64,000 nt of DNA from Bacteroidota bacterium (GCA_016713445.1 JADJPB010000012.1:94373-158372); one strand, 5' to 3'. Counted from the stretch's first letter, positions 18,591 to 28,994 are shown. Notes: generated by a model from the sequence alone, not told the origin. Made by a program: numbers and translations.

Positions 18591-20839
18591 ATGTCAGAGT
18601 CGAAGCAACCACTCCTAAAAGCCGATACCAGCGAAGAACCCATTGTACTTGATCCCGAAGCGGAAAAGAAAGAAATTCTGAAACGCTATCGTGCAATTTT
18701 GCGTGCGTGTAAATCAAATATGGATAAGGGTGATCGTAAGATGATCCGTAAAGCTTTTGATTTATCACTTGAAGCGCATAAGGATATGCGTCGTAAAAGC
18801 GGCGAGCCTTATATTTTTCATCCGATTGCTGTAGCCATGATTATGGCAGAGGAAATTGGGCTGGGCGGAGTGTCAATCGTTTGTGCTTTGTTGCACGATG
18901 TGGTTGAAGATACTCAGTATACCTTGGAAGATATTGAGAAACTTTTTGATAAGAAGGTGGCGGGTATTGTCGATGGACTCACAAAAATTTCCGGAGTCTT
19001 CGATCATACTTCTTCGTTGCAAGCTGAGAATTTCAGGAAGATGTTACTCACATTGAGTGATGATGTGCGCGTGATCTTAATTAAGATCGCAGATCGTTTG
19101 CATAATATGCGTACACTCGGTTCAATGCCGAAGGATAAACAGTTGAAGATCGCTTCTGAAACAGCTTATCTCTACGCACCATTGGCGCATCGTCTCGGAC
19201 TATATTCCATAAAAACAGAATTAGATGATCTCTCTTTAAAATATACCGAACCTGAAGTTTTTAAATCCATTGCTCTTAAATTGCAAGAGAGTAAAAAGGA
19301 GAGAGAAAAATTTATTCTTGATTTCACGAAACCAATCAAGGCGGAACTTGATAAGGAAGGAATTAAATACGAAATTAAAGGTCGACCAAAATCGATTAAT
19401 TCGATTTGGACGAAAATGAAGAAACAAGAAGTGAGCTTTGAAGAAGTTTACGATCTGTTTGCTATTCGAATTATTATTGATACTCCGTTGGAAAAGGAAA
19501 AATCGGATAGCTGGAAAGTGTATTCCATTGTGACTGATTATTTCACACCAAATCCAGATCGTCTTCGCGATTGGATCAGTACACCGAAAGCAAACGGATA
19601 CGAAAGTTTGCATACCACAGTAATGAGCAAGGAAGGAAAATGGGTGGAAGTGCAGATTCGGACTCGACGTATGGATGAGATTGCCGAAAAAGGGTATGCA
19701 GCTCACTGGAAGTACAAGGAGAAGTCTACAGAGAGTGCGTTGGATGAATGGATCTCTCGTATCCGTGAATTGCTCGAGAGTCCTGAGTCGAATGCATTGG
19801 ATTTTATTGATGATTTCAAATTAAATTTATTTGCCGATGAAATTTTTGTCTTTACACCTAAAGGAGAAATTAAAACATTACCGGTAGGAAGTACCGCACT
19901 CGACTTTGCATTTGAAATTCATTCCGACATCGGCGAGAAATGCATCGGCGCAAAAATTAATCATCGTCTTGTTCCTTTAAGTTATAAGTTGAATAGTGGT
20001 GATCAAATTGAAATTTTAACATCTTCAAAGCAACACCCCAAGGAAGATTGGTTAGCGAATGTAGTAACTGCCAAAGCCAAGTCAAAAATCAAAGCTTCCC
20101 TGAAAGAGGAGCGGAGAAAGATGGCGGAAGATGGAAAGGAAGTTTTCGAGAGGAAATTGAAGAGTTTGAAAATGCACAACAAACATTATAATGTAAATGA
20201 ACTGTTGATTTTTACAAGGTATCAAACCTTACCGATTTTTATCATCGCATTGGAGTAGGTGCCATCGACCTTAAGAATCTACGCGATTTCTTTGAGCGAA
20301 AGGAATCATCTACCATAAAATTACCCGAACAAACCGACAAACAGAAATTTGACGATTTAGTAAAAGGTATTCGTGGGAATAGCGATATGTTGGTGATTGG
20401 AGAAGGGATCGATAAAATAGATTATAAATTATCACCGTGTTGTAATCCGATTCCAGGCGATGAAGTATTTGGATTTATTACCATCAATGAAGGAATTAAA
20501 ATTCATAGAACAAATTGTCCCAATGCCATTCAGCTAATGTCAAATTATGCTTATCGCATTGTGAAAGCACGTTGGTTCGGACAACAACAAATTGCATTTC
20601 TCGTTGGAATCAAGATTACCGGGATGGATGATCGTGGCGTAGTAAGTAATATTTCAAAAGTAATTTCTTCTGAGTTAAATATTAATATGCGCTCGATTAA
20701 TATCGAGAGTACCGATGGATTATTTGAAGGAACAATTATGCTTTTTGTGCACGATACCGAGCACCTTAAAACATTAATGAAAAAATTGGCTAAGGTTCCT
20801 GGAATTTTAGCAGTTACACGTATTGATACAAAACAATGA
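18591..20839 (+). CDS. rel: Bifunctional (p)ppGpp synthetase/hydrolase, RelA/SpoT family (one frameshift)
   Basis: The long RSH protein has its domains in order: HD hydrolase (LLHDVVEDTQYT, RLHNMRTL), synthetase (KGRPKSINSIWTKMKK, YDLFAIRIIIDTP, GYESLHTTVM, EVQIRTRRMDEIAEKG), TGS (DEIFVFTPKGEIKTLPVGST), the zinc/helical region, and C-terminal ACT. The HD His-Asp pair is present, so hydrolysis is likely. After about residue 545 the frame changes at the T5 run 20209-20213. One extra T restores NELLIFYKVSNLTDFYHRIG and then PCCNPIPGDEVFG. The repaired length of ~750 residues is normal. It makes and degrades the stringent-response alarmone. The Fur-like gene overlaps its stop as ATGA. Confidence 0.93.
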
Positions 20840-21354
20840 GTAAATCAATCAAAATCGCTTCTTCTCAAGATGAAATTTTTGAGAAAGTGCAAAAAGTTTT
20901 TACCGATTATCTCGAACGTGAAGGATTACGTAAAACTCCGGAACGATTTACCATTCTGCGTGAAATTTATTCCATGGATGAGCATTTCGATATCGATTCG
21001 CTCTTCTTGCAAATGAAAGCTAAGAAATTTGTGGTGAGTCGTGCTACCTTATACAATACAATCGATCATCTTTTAGCTTGTGATTTAGTGACAAAACACC
21101 AGTTTGGAAAGAATCTTGCCCTCTTCGAAAAGTCTTATACCTACAAGCAACACGACCATCTTATCTGCCTCGATTGTGATAAAGTTTTAGAGTTTTGCGA
21201 TCCACGTATTCAACAAATTCAGACGATGATGGGGGATATCCTTGATTTTCAAGTCACTCATCATAGTTTGAACCTTTTTGGAAAGTGTAGAAAGCTTTTA
21301 GAGAATAAGAATTGTGAGCATCAAACAAGGAAAAAACAGATAACTTTGACCTGA
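20836..21354 (+). CDS. Fur family transcriptional regulator
   Basis: The 172-residue protein has an N-terminal winged helix (LRKTPERFTILREIYSMDEHFDID, then VVSRATLYNTIDHLL) and a C-terminal metal-binding and dimer domain with QHDHLICLDCDKVLEFCD and HHSLNLFGKC. The HDH and CxxC pattern supports structural zinc and a regulatory metal. It could be Fur, Zur or PerR-like; sequence alone does not decide. It is coupled to the (p)ppGpp synthetase gene by a 4-bp overlap. Confidence 0.9.
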   Translation: MSKSIKIASSQDEIFEKVQKVFTDYLEREGLRKTPERFTILREIYSMDEHFDIDSLFLQMKAKKFVVSRATLYNTIDHLLACDLVTKHQFGKNLALFEKSYTYKQHDHLICLDCDKVLEFCDPRIQQIQTMMGDILDFQVTHHSLNLFGKCRKLLENKNCEHQTRKKQITLT

Positions 21355-21372
21355 TTTTTAACAAAACAAAAT

Positions 21373-21720
21373 ATGGACTTCGAATATAAAATCACTGACA
21401 AAGAATCTTACTCGCTGATTAGCTTGAAAGGGAATCTGATTGAAAAGAATCAGGCGAATGAATTGATGGATGATATCAATCAAATCTCTGAAAAAGATGG
21501 ATCTAACTTCATTATTAATTTATCAGATTTTAAATACATGAACAGTACCGGGCTAAACGTATTGCTTGGAATCTTAGCGAAAGCGCGTAAATCGGGGGGC
21601 GAAGCCGTGATCTGCACCGTCCCTGAAAAAATTAAAACACTCTTGGTAATTACCAAGTTGATAAATGTGTTTTCTGTGGTCGACAATGAAGAGTTGGCCG
21701 TGAAAGCATTAAATAATTAA
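21373..21720 (+). CDS. STAS domain protein (anti-sigma factor antagonist-like)
   Basis: This single-domain STAS protein has 115 residues. The conserved strand-helix FIINLSDFKYMNSTGLNVLLGI contains the Ser phosphorylated in SpoIIAA-type antagonists (NSTGL). No anti-sigma kinase is nearby, so its partner is unknown. It follows the Fur-like gene by 18 bp. Confidence 0.88.
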   Translation: MDFEYKITDKESYSLISLKGNLIEKNQANELMDDINQISEKDGSNFIINLSDFKYMNSTGLNVLLGILAKARKSGGEAVICTVPEKIKTLLVITKLINVFSVVDNEELAVKALNN

Positions 21721-21734
21721 TATTTAGTAAATAG

Positions 21735-21768
21735 AGGTGTGCTTCATGTTGAAGTAATCACCTTTTAT
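21735..21768 (+). terminator. Possible terminator between the STAS gene and purA
   Basis: AGGTG (21735-21739) pairs with CACCT (21759-21763), and inner CTTC (21742-21745) with GAAG (21751-21754) around a loop ATGTT, followed by TTTTAT. Internal bulges make it only moderately stable. Confidence 0.4.
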
Positions 21769-21778
21769 GATTAGTACT

Positions 21779-23059
21779 ATGAAAGCGGATGTATTGCTAG
21801 GCCTTCAATGGGGCGACGAGGGTAAAGGAAAAGTGGTGGATGTGCTCACTCCACGATATGATGTTATAGCAAGGTTTCAAGGTGGACCGAATGCAGGTCA
21901 TACGTTGGAATTTGAGGGGATTAAACATGTATTGCATACCATTCCATCTGGAATATTTCATTCAACAAAAGCGAATGTGATCGGTAATGGTGTGGTAATA
22001 GATCCTGTTGTTTTTAAAAAGGAGATTGATGCATTGTTGAATTTAGGAGTGGATGTGAAGAAGAATTTATTCATCTCTCGTAAGGCTCATATAATACTGC
22101 CTACGCATCGTTTGTTGGATGCTGCATCAGAAGCGTCAAAAGGAAGTTTGAAAATTGGTTCTACATTAAAAGGAATTGGTCCAACTTACATGGATAAAAC
22201 CGGAAGAAATGGATTGCGCATTGGCGATCTAGAACACGACGATTTCAAAACATTGTATGCAACGTTGGTCGCGAAGCATAAGGAATTGTTAGGTCATTAT
22301 AATTACGAGTATAATTTAAGTGAGTTAGAGCCTGCATTTTTTGAAGGGGTGGAAGCGATCAAGCAATTAACGTTGATCGATAGTGAATATGTACTCAATA
22401 ATTATTTGACAAATAACAAAGCCATCTTAGCAGAAGGCGCTCAAGGATCCTTGTTGGATATTGATTTTGGTTCGTATCCTTTTGTTACATCTTCGCACAC
22501 AGTAACCGCTGGAACTTGCATTGGACTCGGATTAGCTCCTGGAAAGATTGGTGAGGTGTATGGAATCTTTAAAGCATATTGTACGCGTGTGGGTAGTGGA
22601 CCTTTTCCAACCGAATTGGAAGATGCAACGGGTGAAACTTTACGCAAGAACGGAAATGAATTTGGTTCTACCACAGGTCGTCCACGTCGTTGTGGATGGT
22701 TGGATTTACCAGCGTTGAAGTATGCCATCATGTTAAACGGTGTTACGCAATTGATCATGATGAAGTCGGATGTGTTGAGTGGATTTGATACGATTAAGGT
22801 TTGTACGCACTATATGTACAAGGGAAAGAAAATTGAACATGTACCGTATGATGTAGTCAACGAAAAGATTGATCCAATCTACGAAGAACTTCCAGGTTGG
22901 AAAGAAGACTTGATGAAAGTAAGCGACTTCGATCAACTACCTGCTGCCTTGATGCAATATGTAGATTATATTGAGCAAGCTACTGGACTTCCTATTACTA
23001 TTATTTCGGTAGGTCCAGATCGTAAGCAAACGTTGATGCGCAAAGAAGTAGCATTTTAA
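21779..23059 (+). CDS. purA: Adenylosuccinate synthetase
   Basis: PurA joins IMP and aspartate using GTP, the first committed step to AMP. I chose ATG 21779 (MKADVLLGLQWGDEGKGKVV); an ATG at 21767 adds four residues. Motifs: GLQWGDEGKGK P-loop, RFQGGPNAGHT, GIGPTYMDKTGR, SHTVTAGTCIGLG, EFGSTTGRPRRCGW and the C-terminal ISVGPDRKQTL. The frame is intact and of normal length (~426). Confidence 0.96.
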   Translation: MKADVLLGLQWGDEGKGKVVDVLTPRYDVIARFQGGPNAGHTLEFEGIKHVLHTIPSGIFHSTKANVIGNGVVIDPVVFKKEIDALLNLGVDVKKNLFISRKAHIILPTHRLLDAASEASKGSLKIGSTLKGIGPTYMDKTGRNGLRIGDLEHDDFKTLYATLVAKHKELLGHYNYEYNLSELEPAFFEGVEAIKQLTLIDSEYVLNNYLTNNKAILAEGAQGSLLDIDFGSYPFVTSSHTVTAGTCIGLGLAPGKIGEVYGIFKAYCTRVGSGPFPTELEDATGETLRKNGNEFGSTTGRPRRCGWLDLPALKYAIMLNGVTQLIMMKSDVLSGFDTIKVCTHYMYKGKKIEHVPYDVVNEKIDPIYEELPGWKEDLMKVSDFDQLPAALMQYVDYIEQATGLPITIISVGPDRKQTLMRKEVAF

Positions 23060-23176
23060 TGATCGCAACGATTAAATGACGTTGATTGAAATTTCGTTTT
23101 GCTCGCCTGTGCTTTTATCAAAATAAGAGTTCAATAAAAAGATTAATCACCTGTATTGGATATATCTCCTTCAATC

Positions 23177-24734
23177 ATGAATAAAATTAGTTTGCTGCTT
23201 AGATGCTTTAGCGGGAAGCTACTTTTGCTTTTGTGCTTTTTCATGTTGATGGATCATTGCACTTTTGCTCAGCAATCAAAGCAAATTGAAATTATACAAG
23301 CAGGTAGCCTCGAAGGTGTAAAAATGAATGGTGTCGAGGTGCGTCGATTGGTGGGCGATGTTATTTTCAAGCAAGAAAACACCTATATGTATTGCGACAG
23401 TGCTTTGTTTTACGAGAGTACCAATAGCATTGATGCTTATGGAACGATTCGTATTGAAGGTCCAAGCGCGAAATTGTATGGCGACTTTGTGCATTATGAT
23501 GGGAATAGTAAGTATGCCGATATTTCTGGTAAGGAAGTTCGTATGACCGACGGTAAGATGGATTTAACGACCACTGCAATGCAATACGACTTAGAAAACG
23601 ATATTGGAAACTATCAAGTAGGTGGGAAGGTCGTTGATAAAGACAATGTACTCACTAGTCAAAAGGGATATTATTATTCGAAAGATCGAATGGTGTTTTT
23701 TAAGGATAATGTAGTGTTGACGAATCCAAAGTATAAAATGTATAGCGATACATTAAAATATCATACCCCGAGCTCTACTACTTATTTCTTCGGACCTTCC
23801 AACATTTATAGTACAGGTACAGATAGCGCTCATATCTATTGTGAGAATGGGTGGTACAATACAAAAAACGGAGAAGTCTAGATTTAGCATAAATGCCTTT
23901 ATTGAATCGAAAGAAAATAAATTGAGTGGAGATAGTATTTTATACGATCGTATTGAGAAAATAGGCATAGCGTATAATAATGTCCAACTTGTCGATACCA
24001 ATCAAAAAGTAATCATAAGTGGTGATTATGCTTGGCTCAATGAAATAACTGGAATCTCATTCGTGACTGGAAATGGATTGCTCACAAAGGCTTTTGAAGT
24101 AGACTCACTCTATTTGCATGCCGATACGTTGTATGCTAAGCAAGACACGGCTACCGAGCAAAAAACGTATTTCGCCTACCATCATGTTCGCATTTTTAAA
24201 ACCGATTTGCAAGGGCAATGCGATTCGTTAGTTTACAGTTCTGTTGATTCAACAATTTGGTTTTATACAAATCCAATTTTATGGAGCAACAATAATCAAC
24301 TTACAGCCGATAAAATTTCGTTGCTGTTGGTGGGAAATGAAATCAAGCGAATGAATTTGTATTCGAATTCATTTATTGCAGGCTTCGAGGATTCTTTGCG
24401 TTTCAATCAAATTAAGGGGCGGGAAATGATTGGCTATTTTGTTGACAGTAAATTAAGCTCCATCGATGTGACGGGGAATGGACAATCCATTTATTACATC
24501 CGCAACAAGAAGCAACAAATTACGGGCGTAAATCAAGCCGATTGTAGTAATATGCTTATTCGCATCAAAGAAAATAAAGTAAGTAAAATTTCACTCATCA
24601 ATAAAGCCGACGCCACCCTTTTTCCAGTCAAAGAAACCGATCCCGCTCAAATGCGACTAAAAGATTTTAAGTGGAAAGGCCACTTACAACCACTAACAAG
24701 AGCCGATGTGTTTTTGTGGATTGGCGTGGAGTAA
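23177..24734 (+). CDS. OstA-like (LptA/LptD N-terminal domain) periplasmic protein (one frameshift)
   Basis: From ATG 23177 a signal peptide (LLLLCFFMLMDHCTFAQQ) is followed by repeated OstA-type strands: VGDVIFKQENTYMYCDSALF, NSIDAYGTIRI, GKVVDKDNVLTSQKGYYYS, FFKDNVVLTNPKYKMYSDTL. The second half continues in another frame from 23841 with the same strand pattern (NKLSGDSILYDR..., VDSLYLHADTLYAK). Removing one A from the A6 run 23863-23868 joins them as NTKTEKSRFSINAF. The repaired length is ~519 residues. The domain binds lipopolysaccharide in LptA/LptD. In Bacteroidota such stand-alone proteins are probably envelope-assembly factors, though the exact role is unknown. Confidence 0.82.
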
Positions 24735-24900
24735 AATTGAACGCGGATGACGCGGATAAATCGGATTTTCACGGATTTGCTTAGTCGCGGATTTTTATAA
24801 TTTCTAGATTAGTAAAATTAGACCGTTGCTGCCGTTGCTAAAACGTTGCGAACGCTGCGCCTTCCTGCTGCAGGCAGGTTTAAATTGGATTTTTAATAGT
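24735..24900. other. Non-coding dispersed-repeat debris
   Basis: The segment GAACGCGGATGACGCGGATAAATCGGATTTTCACGGAT at its start resembles the text at 59563-59602, and AAAACGTTGCGAACGCTGCG resembles the right end of the window (63953 on). Nothing coding is seen. These look like worn copies of dispersed intergenic repeats. Confidence 0.5.
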
Positions 24901-24918
24901 GTATTAAACATTAAAGCA

Positions 24919-25016
24919 ATCGAGCATCGAGTATCGAGTATCAAGTATCGAGTATCAAGTATCGAGTATCGAGTATCGAGTATCGAGTATCGAGCATCGA
25001 GCATCGAGTATCGAGC
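24919..25016. repeat. Heptamer tandem array, 14 x ATCGAGT/C
   Basis: Fourteen consecutive 7-bp units, in order ATCGAGC, ATCGAGT x2, ATCAAGT, ATCGAGT, ATCAAGT, ATCGAGT x4, ATCGAGC x2, ATCGAGT, ATCGAGC. Variation is confined to positions 4 and 7. It lies between the convergent ends of the OstA-like and DUF4197 genes. There are no spacers, so it is not CRISPR. Confidence 0.95.
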
Positions 25017-25031
25017 ATCCAACATCTAGAA

Positions 25032-25757
25032 TCATCCTCCGCCAAAAACCTTCTTCAAAATTTCAGTTATTCTCGCTTGAGGATCTTTCCTAATTTTCAA
25101 TTCTTCTCCCGCTACCATAATGAACAATCCTTCAATTGCTTTTTCAGTGACAAAATCATCTAAATTGGGATTTACTTTTTTTACGAGCGGAACTTTATTG
25201 TAAGTGCTAAAAAGGGGATTCCAATACTTCGTGACATTTACTTTTTTCATTGATGCTGCAATAATGGGTCTGAATTCTTTGACAAGTTGAGCCGTGGTTG
25301 CTTTGCGTAAATATTGGGTAGCTTCGTCGTCTCTTCCTTTTAAAATAGTGAGTCCATCGTTGATGGTCATGGAGGTGATGGCGGCTAAAAAAATAGGTGC
25401 TGCTTTTTTAGCGGCATCTTCGGCAGCTCTGTTGAGTTGTTTTTCAAAAGCGGCGACTTGCTTTTTCATGCCCATTCTTTCGAGTGTGGTTTTCATGTCG
25501 CGTGCGTCACTGGGAAAAGGAATACGTATCAAATTGTTTTTGTAAAATCCATCTACCTGAGAAACTTGAGAACTTGCATTTTTGGTACCTACATTTAACG
25601 CTTCTTGGAGTGCGGCTGTGATGTCAGCGTTGGAAAGACGATTTCCTAAATTACCATTTACAGCATTGTTTACCGTATTAAGAACATTGTTTACATTAAT
25701 TTGGCTTTTGCAGGATACGCTCGAGATTACAAAAATGAGCAGGAGGATTTTCTTCAT
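25032..25757 (-). CDS. DUF4197 lipoprotein
   Basis: From ATG 25757 the 241-residue protein begins with the lipobox signal MKKILLLIFVISSVSC. The upstream GTG at 25781 sits next to a -7 box and is unlikely. The rest fits DUF4197: ITAALQEALNVGTKNASSQVS, YKNNLIRIPFPSDA, ITSMTINDGLTILKGRDDEATQYL and a C-terminal helical region ending VFGGG. It is a predicted envelope protein of unknown function. Confidence 0.9.
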   Translation of the reverse strand: MKKILLLIFVISSVSCKSQINVNNVLNTVNNAVNGNLGNRLSNADITAALQEALNVGTKNASSQVSQVDGFYKNNLIRIPFPSDARDMKTTLERMGMKKQVAAFEKQLNRAAEDAAKKAAPIFLAAITSMTINDGLTILKGRDDEATQYLRKATTAQLVKEFRPIIAASMKKVNVTKYWNPLFSTYNKVPLVKKVNPNLDDFVTEKAIEGLFIMVAGEELKIRKDPQARITEILKKVFGGG

Positions 25758-25785
25758 AAGTATATTTTTTTGTGTCGCCACGATT

Positions 25786-25793
25786 CAAATATA
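25786..25793 (-). promoter_or_regulatory. -7 box upstream of the DUF4197 gene
   Basis: TATATTTG on the minus strand fits TAnnTTTG, ~28 bp before ATG 25757. This argues against the GTG at 25781 as the start. Confidence 0.5.
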
Positions 25794-25946
25794 CTGCCAA
25801 TTGACTAATTAAAAAATTTGAAGTCATGTTCTCTTCATCATTTGAAATGAATGGGATGCTATTGTTCTGATGTATTATTTGTGTCACCTTTATAATGAAC
25901 TACGCAGTATTGTACTAAATATTATCGGTAAGATGACTACATTGAT

Positions 25947-25954
25947 TACTTTTG
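25947..25954 (+). promoter_or_regulatory. Candidate -7 box upstream of cinA
   Basis: TACTTTTG fits TAnnTTTG and lies 26 bp before the cinA ATG at 25981. It supports that start over the upstream in-frame ATG at 25870. Confidence 0.45.
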
Positions 25955-25980
25955 TTGGAAATATTTTTAGTGATATAACA

Positions 25981-27238
25981 ATGTCTACAATACGAGCAGA
26001 AATAATAACAATCGGTGATGAAATTCTCATCGGACAAATAGTTGATACTAACTCAGCATGGATGGGAAAGCAGCTGAGTGATATTGGAATTCAAGTGTAT
26101 CAGATCACTTCCGTTTCCGATTCTCGTGATCATATTTTTAGCAGCATTGAAGGAAGCTTCTCTTCGTGCGAATGTTGTACTGATCACAGGTGGATTAGGA
26201 CCAACTAAGGATGATGTAACTAAATTGACGTTGAGCGAATATTTTAATTCTCCAATGGTTTTTAATACGGATGTTTTTCAAGATGTAGAGCGCTTGTTTA
26301 AGATCAGAGGTCGTGAAGTTTCTGCTGTTAACAGAAAGCAGGCAGAAATTGTGGCGAATTGTACTCCGCTGCGCAATGAAGTAGGCACGGCTCCGGGAAT
26401 GTGGTTCGATGAGAATAATGTGATTTATGTGTCGATGCCCGGGGTTCCACATGAAATGAAACATTTGATGTCGACGCATGTTCTTCCTCGACTCAAAACT
26501 CGATTTAAAGCCCCATTTATTTTGCATCGTTCTATTCTTACGCAAGGAATAGGAGAGAGCATGTTGGCTGAAATGATTGAAGAGTTTGAAGACAATTTAC
26601 CGAAGCATATAAAACTGGCTTATTTGCCCGGTGCCGGAATGGTCCGTTTGCGTCTAAGTGCAACCGGGGTTAATGAAGATGAAATCCGAGTGGAGATGGG
26701 TAGACTCGTTGCCGATTTGGATCAACGTGTTGCCGATTACCGTTTTGGTTTCGATGAAGAAACCATCCAAGAAGTATTGGGAAGATTATTAGCAGAAAAA
26801 AAATTGACCATCGCCACGGCTGAAAGTTGTACGGGTGGTTATATCGCCCATCAACTTACCTCCGTGCCTGGGTCATCATCCTGGTACATGGGTTCAACTG
26901 TGACCTATTCTTACCAAAGCAAGACAGAAATTTTGGGAATCTCCGAATCTTTGATGTTGGAACATGGAGCGGTTAGTGAAGAAGTAGTGACCGCAATGGT
27001 TGAAAATGTAAAACGAATCATGAAAACGGATTGCGCGGTGGCTACTTCGGGCATCGCTGGTCCGGGTGGGGGATTGCCCGGTAAGCCCGTCGGAACCGTT
27101 TGGATTGGTGTCGCTTTGCCTGGAAAAGTATTTGCGAAGAAAGTTTTATTAGGCGATAATCGACTAAGAACCATACAAGTAGCATCAGAAACCGCTTTGA
27201 ATATGCTTCGAAAAGCAATTATTGCTTCTGACTTGTAA
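25981..27238 (+). CDS. cinA: CinA: competence/damage-inducible protein, NMN deamidase (one frameshift)
   Basis: The two-domain CinA starts MSTIRAEIITIGDEILIGQI (MoCF/COG1058 domain). The frame changes at the T5 run 26135-26139; removing one T gives SRDHILAALKEASLRANVVL, continuing with ITGGLGPTKDDVTK. The C-terminal deamidase domain has IATAESCTGGYIAHQLTSVPG and ATSGIAGPGGG with the usual Ser-Cys site. It recycles nicotinamide mononucleotide to nicotinate mononucleotide. The repaired length of ~419 residues is normal. rpmB follows, and its -33 element overlaps this stop codon. Confidence 0.92.
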
Positions 27239-27262
27239 ACCTTAGAATTTTATGTATCTTTG
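27233..27262 (+). promoter_or_regulatory. rpmB promoter (TTG-N19-TATCTTTG)
   Basis: TTG at 27233-27235 and TATCTTTG at 27255-27262 are separated by exactly 19 bp, a full match to the Bacteroidota TTG-N19-TAnnTTTG promoter. The -33 element lies in the last codons of cinA. Confidence 0.8.
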
Positions 27263-27282
27263 CCCTCCCAATACGAATAGTC

Positions 27283-27516
27283 ATGTCAAAAATTTGCGAT
27301 CTTACAGGAAAACATTCCATCTCAGGAAACAACGTTAGTCACTCGAATGCGAAAACGCGTCGTAAGTTCCACCCGAACTTGCACACAAAGCGTTTCTTTA
27401 TGCCCGAGACAGGAGAGTGGATCACATTAAAAGTGAGTACATCTGCATTACGTACTATCGATAAAATCGGTATTACTGAAGCGATCACTCGTGCCATTGT
27501 AAAAGGCGGATTGTAA
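27283..27516 (+). CDS. rpmB: 50S ribosomal protein L28
   Basis: The 77-residue L28 starts MSKICDLTGKHSISGNNVSH with the family pattern LTGKxxxxGNNVSHSNAKTRR, and ends ALRTIDKIGITEAI. It is intact. In many Bacteroidota rpmB is followed directly by rpmG; here ~3.1 kb carrying an M24 peptidase and a T9SS protein intervenes. Confidence 0.96.
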   Translation: MSKICDLTGKHSISGNNVSHSNAKTRRKFHPNLHTKRFFMPETGEWITLKVSTSALRTIDKIGITEAITRAIVKGGL

Positions 27517-27537
27517 AAAATCCCTCCAAGATACCTT

Positions 27538-27587
27538 CCGGTAAACTGTATCGTGCTAAATTTGAAGCATGAGATATAGTTTACCGG
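27538..27587 (+). promoter_or_regulatory. 15-bp inverted repeat enclosing a -7 box at the M24 peptidase start
   Basis: CCGGTAAACTGTATC (27538-27552) pairs with GATATAGTTTACCGG (27573-27587), with a single G.T pair, around a 20-nt loop. The loop contains TAAATTTG (27557-27564), a TAnnTTTG box, and the ATG at 27569. TTTTCTTTT follows the right arm. It may be the rpmB terminator, an operator around the peptidase promoter, or both. Confidence 0.6.
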
Positions 27588-28930
27588 TTTTCTTTTCCTG
27601 CTATTGAGCTTCGGAGCTCTAGCACAATGGGACGATACAGATCCGCCTCTCCAAAGAATTCCATCAGCAAAAAAGAGATGCCTTAAGAGCGCTGATGCCC
27701 GAAAAATCTGCTGCGGTATTTTTGCGAATCCCGTTCGCAACAGAAGCAACGATGTCGATTTTCAGTTCAGTCAAAATCCAAATTTTTATTACCTCACGGA
27801 TATTTAGAGCCCAATGCTGCACTCATCATATTAAAAGATCCGCGCGTTTTTGATGGTGTTTCTACCAATGAAATATTATTTGTGCAAGATCGAAATCCAT
27901 CCAGTGAAATTTGGACAGGCAAACGATTAGGAGTAGATGGAGCCAAGCAAATGTTAGGTTTTAATAGTGTTTACAAAGGCATCGACTTAAAAGAATTTGG
28001 ATTGAATTGGAGTACACTATACGAAGTCATGGTTATCTATCCTAATCAACCGAATCATTCTCCATTGGCGAATGCGGAGTTGGGCGATTTGGTAGATTAT
28101 TTTCAAGAGGCAACCAAGAAATCGAAAGTGGTCGTAAATGAATCGGGATTAAAATCCATGATGAATACATTGCGGGAAATAAAAACCAAGGAAGAAATTG
28201 TTTTGATGCAAAAAGCGATGGACATTACTATCGATGGTTTCAAAGCGATGATCAAACAACTCGAGCCCGGCATGAGTGAGTATGAAGCTCAAGCCATCAT
28301 TGAGTATTATTCCAAAAAAGGTGGTTCCGAATACATGGGTTATCCTTCCATCTGCGGCGGAGGAAGTAATGCCTGTGTTTTGCATTATACGTATAATCGA
28401 AAAAGTTTAGAAGCAAAGATATGTTTTTGGTCGACATGGGTGCCGAGTATCACGGATACACCGCAGATATTACGCGAACGATTCCTGTCGATGGAAATTT
28501 TTCAACGGAAGAAAAAGCCATTTATAATTTAGTGTTGCAAGCACAAAATGCAGGCATCGAAAAATGCAGAAAAGGAAATGATTTTAGAGCAGGACACAAT
28601 GCCGCCTATGCTGTTATTGCAAAAGGCTTAATCGACTTAGGCATCATCAAAAAAGAATCAGAAGCAAAAAATTATTTCATGCATGGCACATCTCATTATT
28701 TAGGATTAGATGTGCACGACGCAGGAACTTACCAGTCCTTACTTCCCGGAGTAGTGATGACCGTCGAGCCCGGCATCTACATCAACCAAGGCAGCAACTG
28801 CGATCCAAAATGGTGGGGAATAGGAGTGCGCATCGAAGATGATATTCTCGTTACCGATGGAGATCCTGTGAACATGACAATTAGTCTGCCAAGAAGTATT
28901 GAAGAGTTGGAGAAGATGATGGCAGAGTGA
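27569..28930 (+). CDS. M24 family aminopeptidase P-like protein, secreted (about five frameshifts)
   Basis: A signal peptide (MRYSLPVFLFLLLSFGALAQ after one T is added at 27588-27591) is followed by the aminopeptidase P N-domain: KRDALRALMPEKSAAVFFAN, VRNRSNDVDFQFSQNPNFYY. The creatinase-fold catalytic domain has metal ligands in FLVDMGAEYHGYTADITRT (two Asp), MHGTSHYLGLDVHD (His), MTVEPGIYI (Glu) and VRIEDDILVT (Glu). Frame changes lie near 27588, 27660, 27712, 27796 and 28416, all repairable by one base. It removes N-terminal residues preceding proline. Its position inside the rpmB-rpmG cluster is unusual. Confidence 0.85.
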
Positions 28931-28976
28931 TTAACCCCGCAGTGCTGCGAGGCAGGTTTGAAAATGTGGCGATTTG

Positions 28977-28994
28977 ATAGCGAGGCTTCGCTAT
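28977..28994. repeat. GGCT-loop hairpin repeat, diverged copy
   Basis: ATAGCGAGGCTTCGCTAT folds into a 7-bp stem with loop GGCT. Compared with TCGCGA-GGCT-TCGCGA at 18081, stem pair C-G is replaced by A-T while loop and flanks are kept, which is a compensated change. Confidence 0.6.

Noticed and set aside
24919..25016. CRISPR-like array
   Set aside because: Units are 7 bp and contiguous with no spacers, and no cas genes are present. It is a simple tandem repeat.
24804..25029. Open frames on both strands with heptapeptide repeats (LDTRYSI / IEYRVSS)
   Set aside because: They are produced by the 7-bp repeat, which stays open in several frames; no start signal or non-repeat domain is seen.
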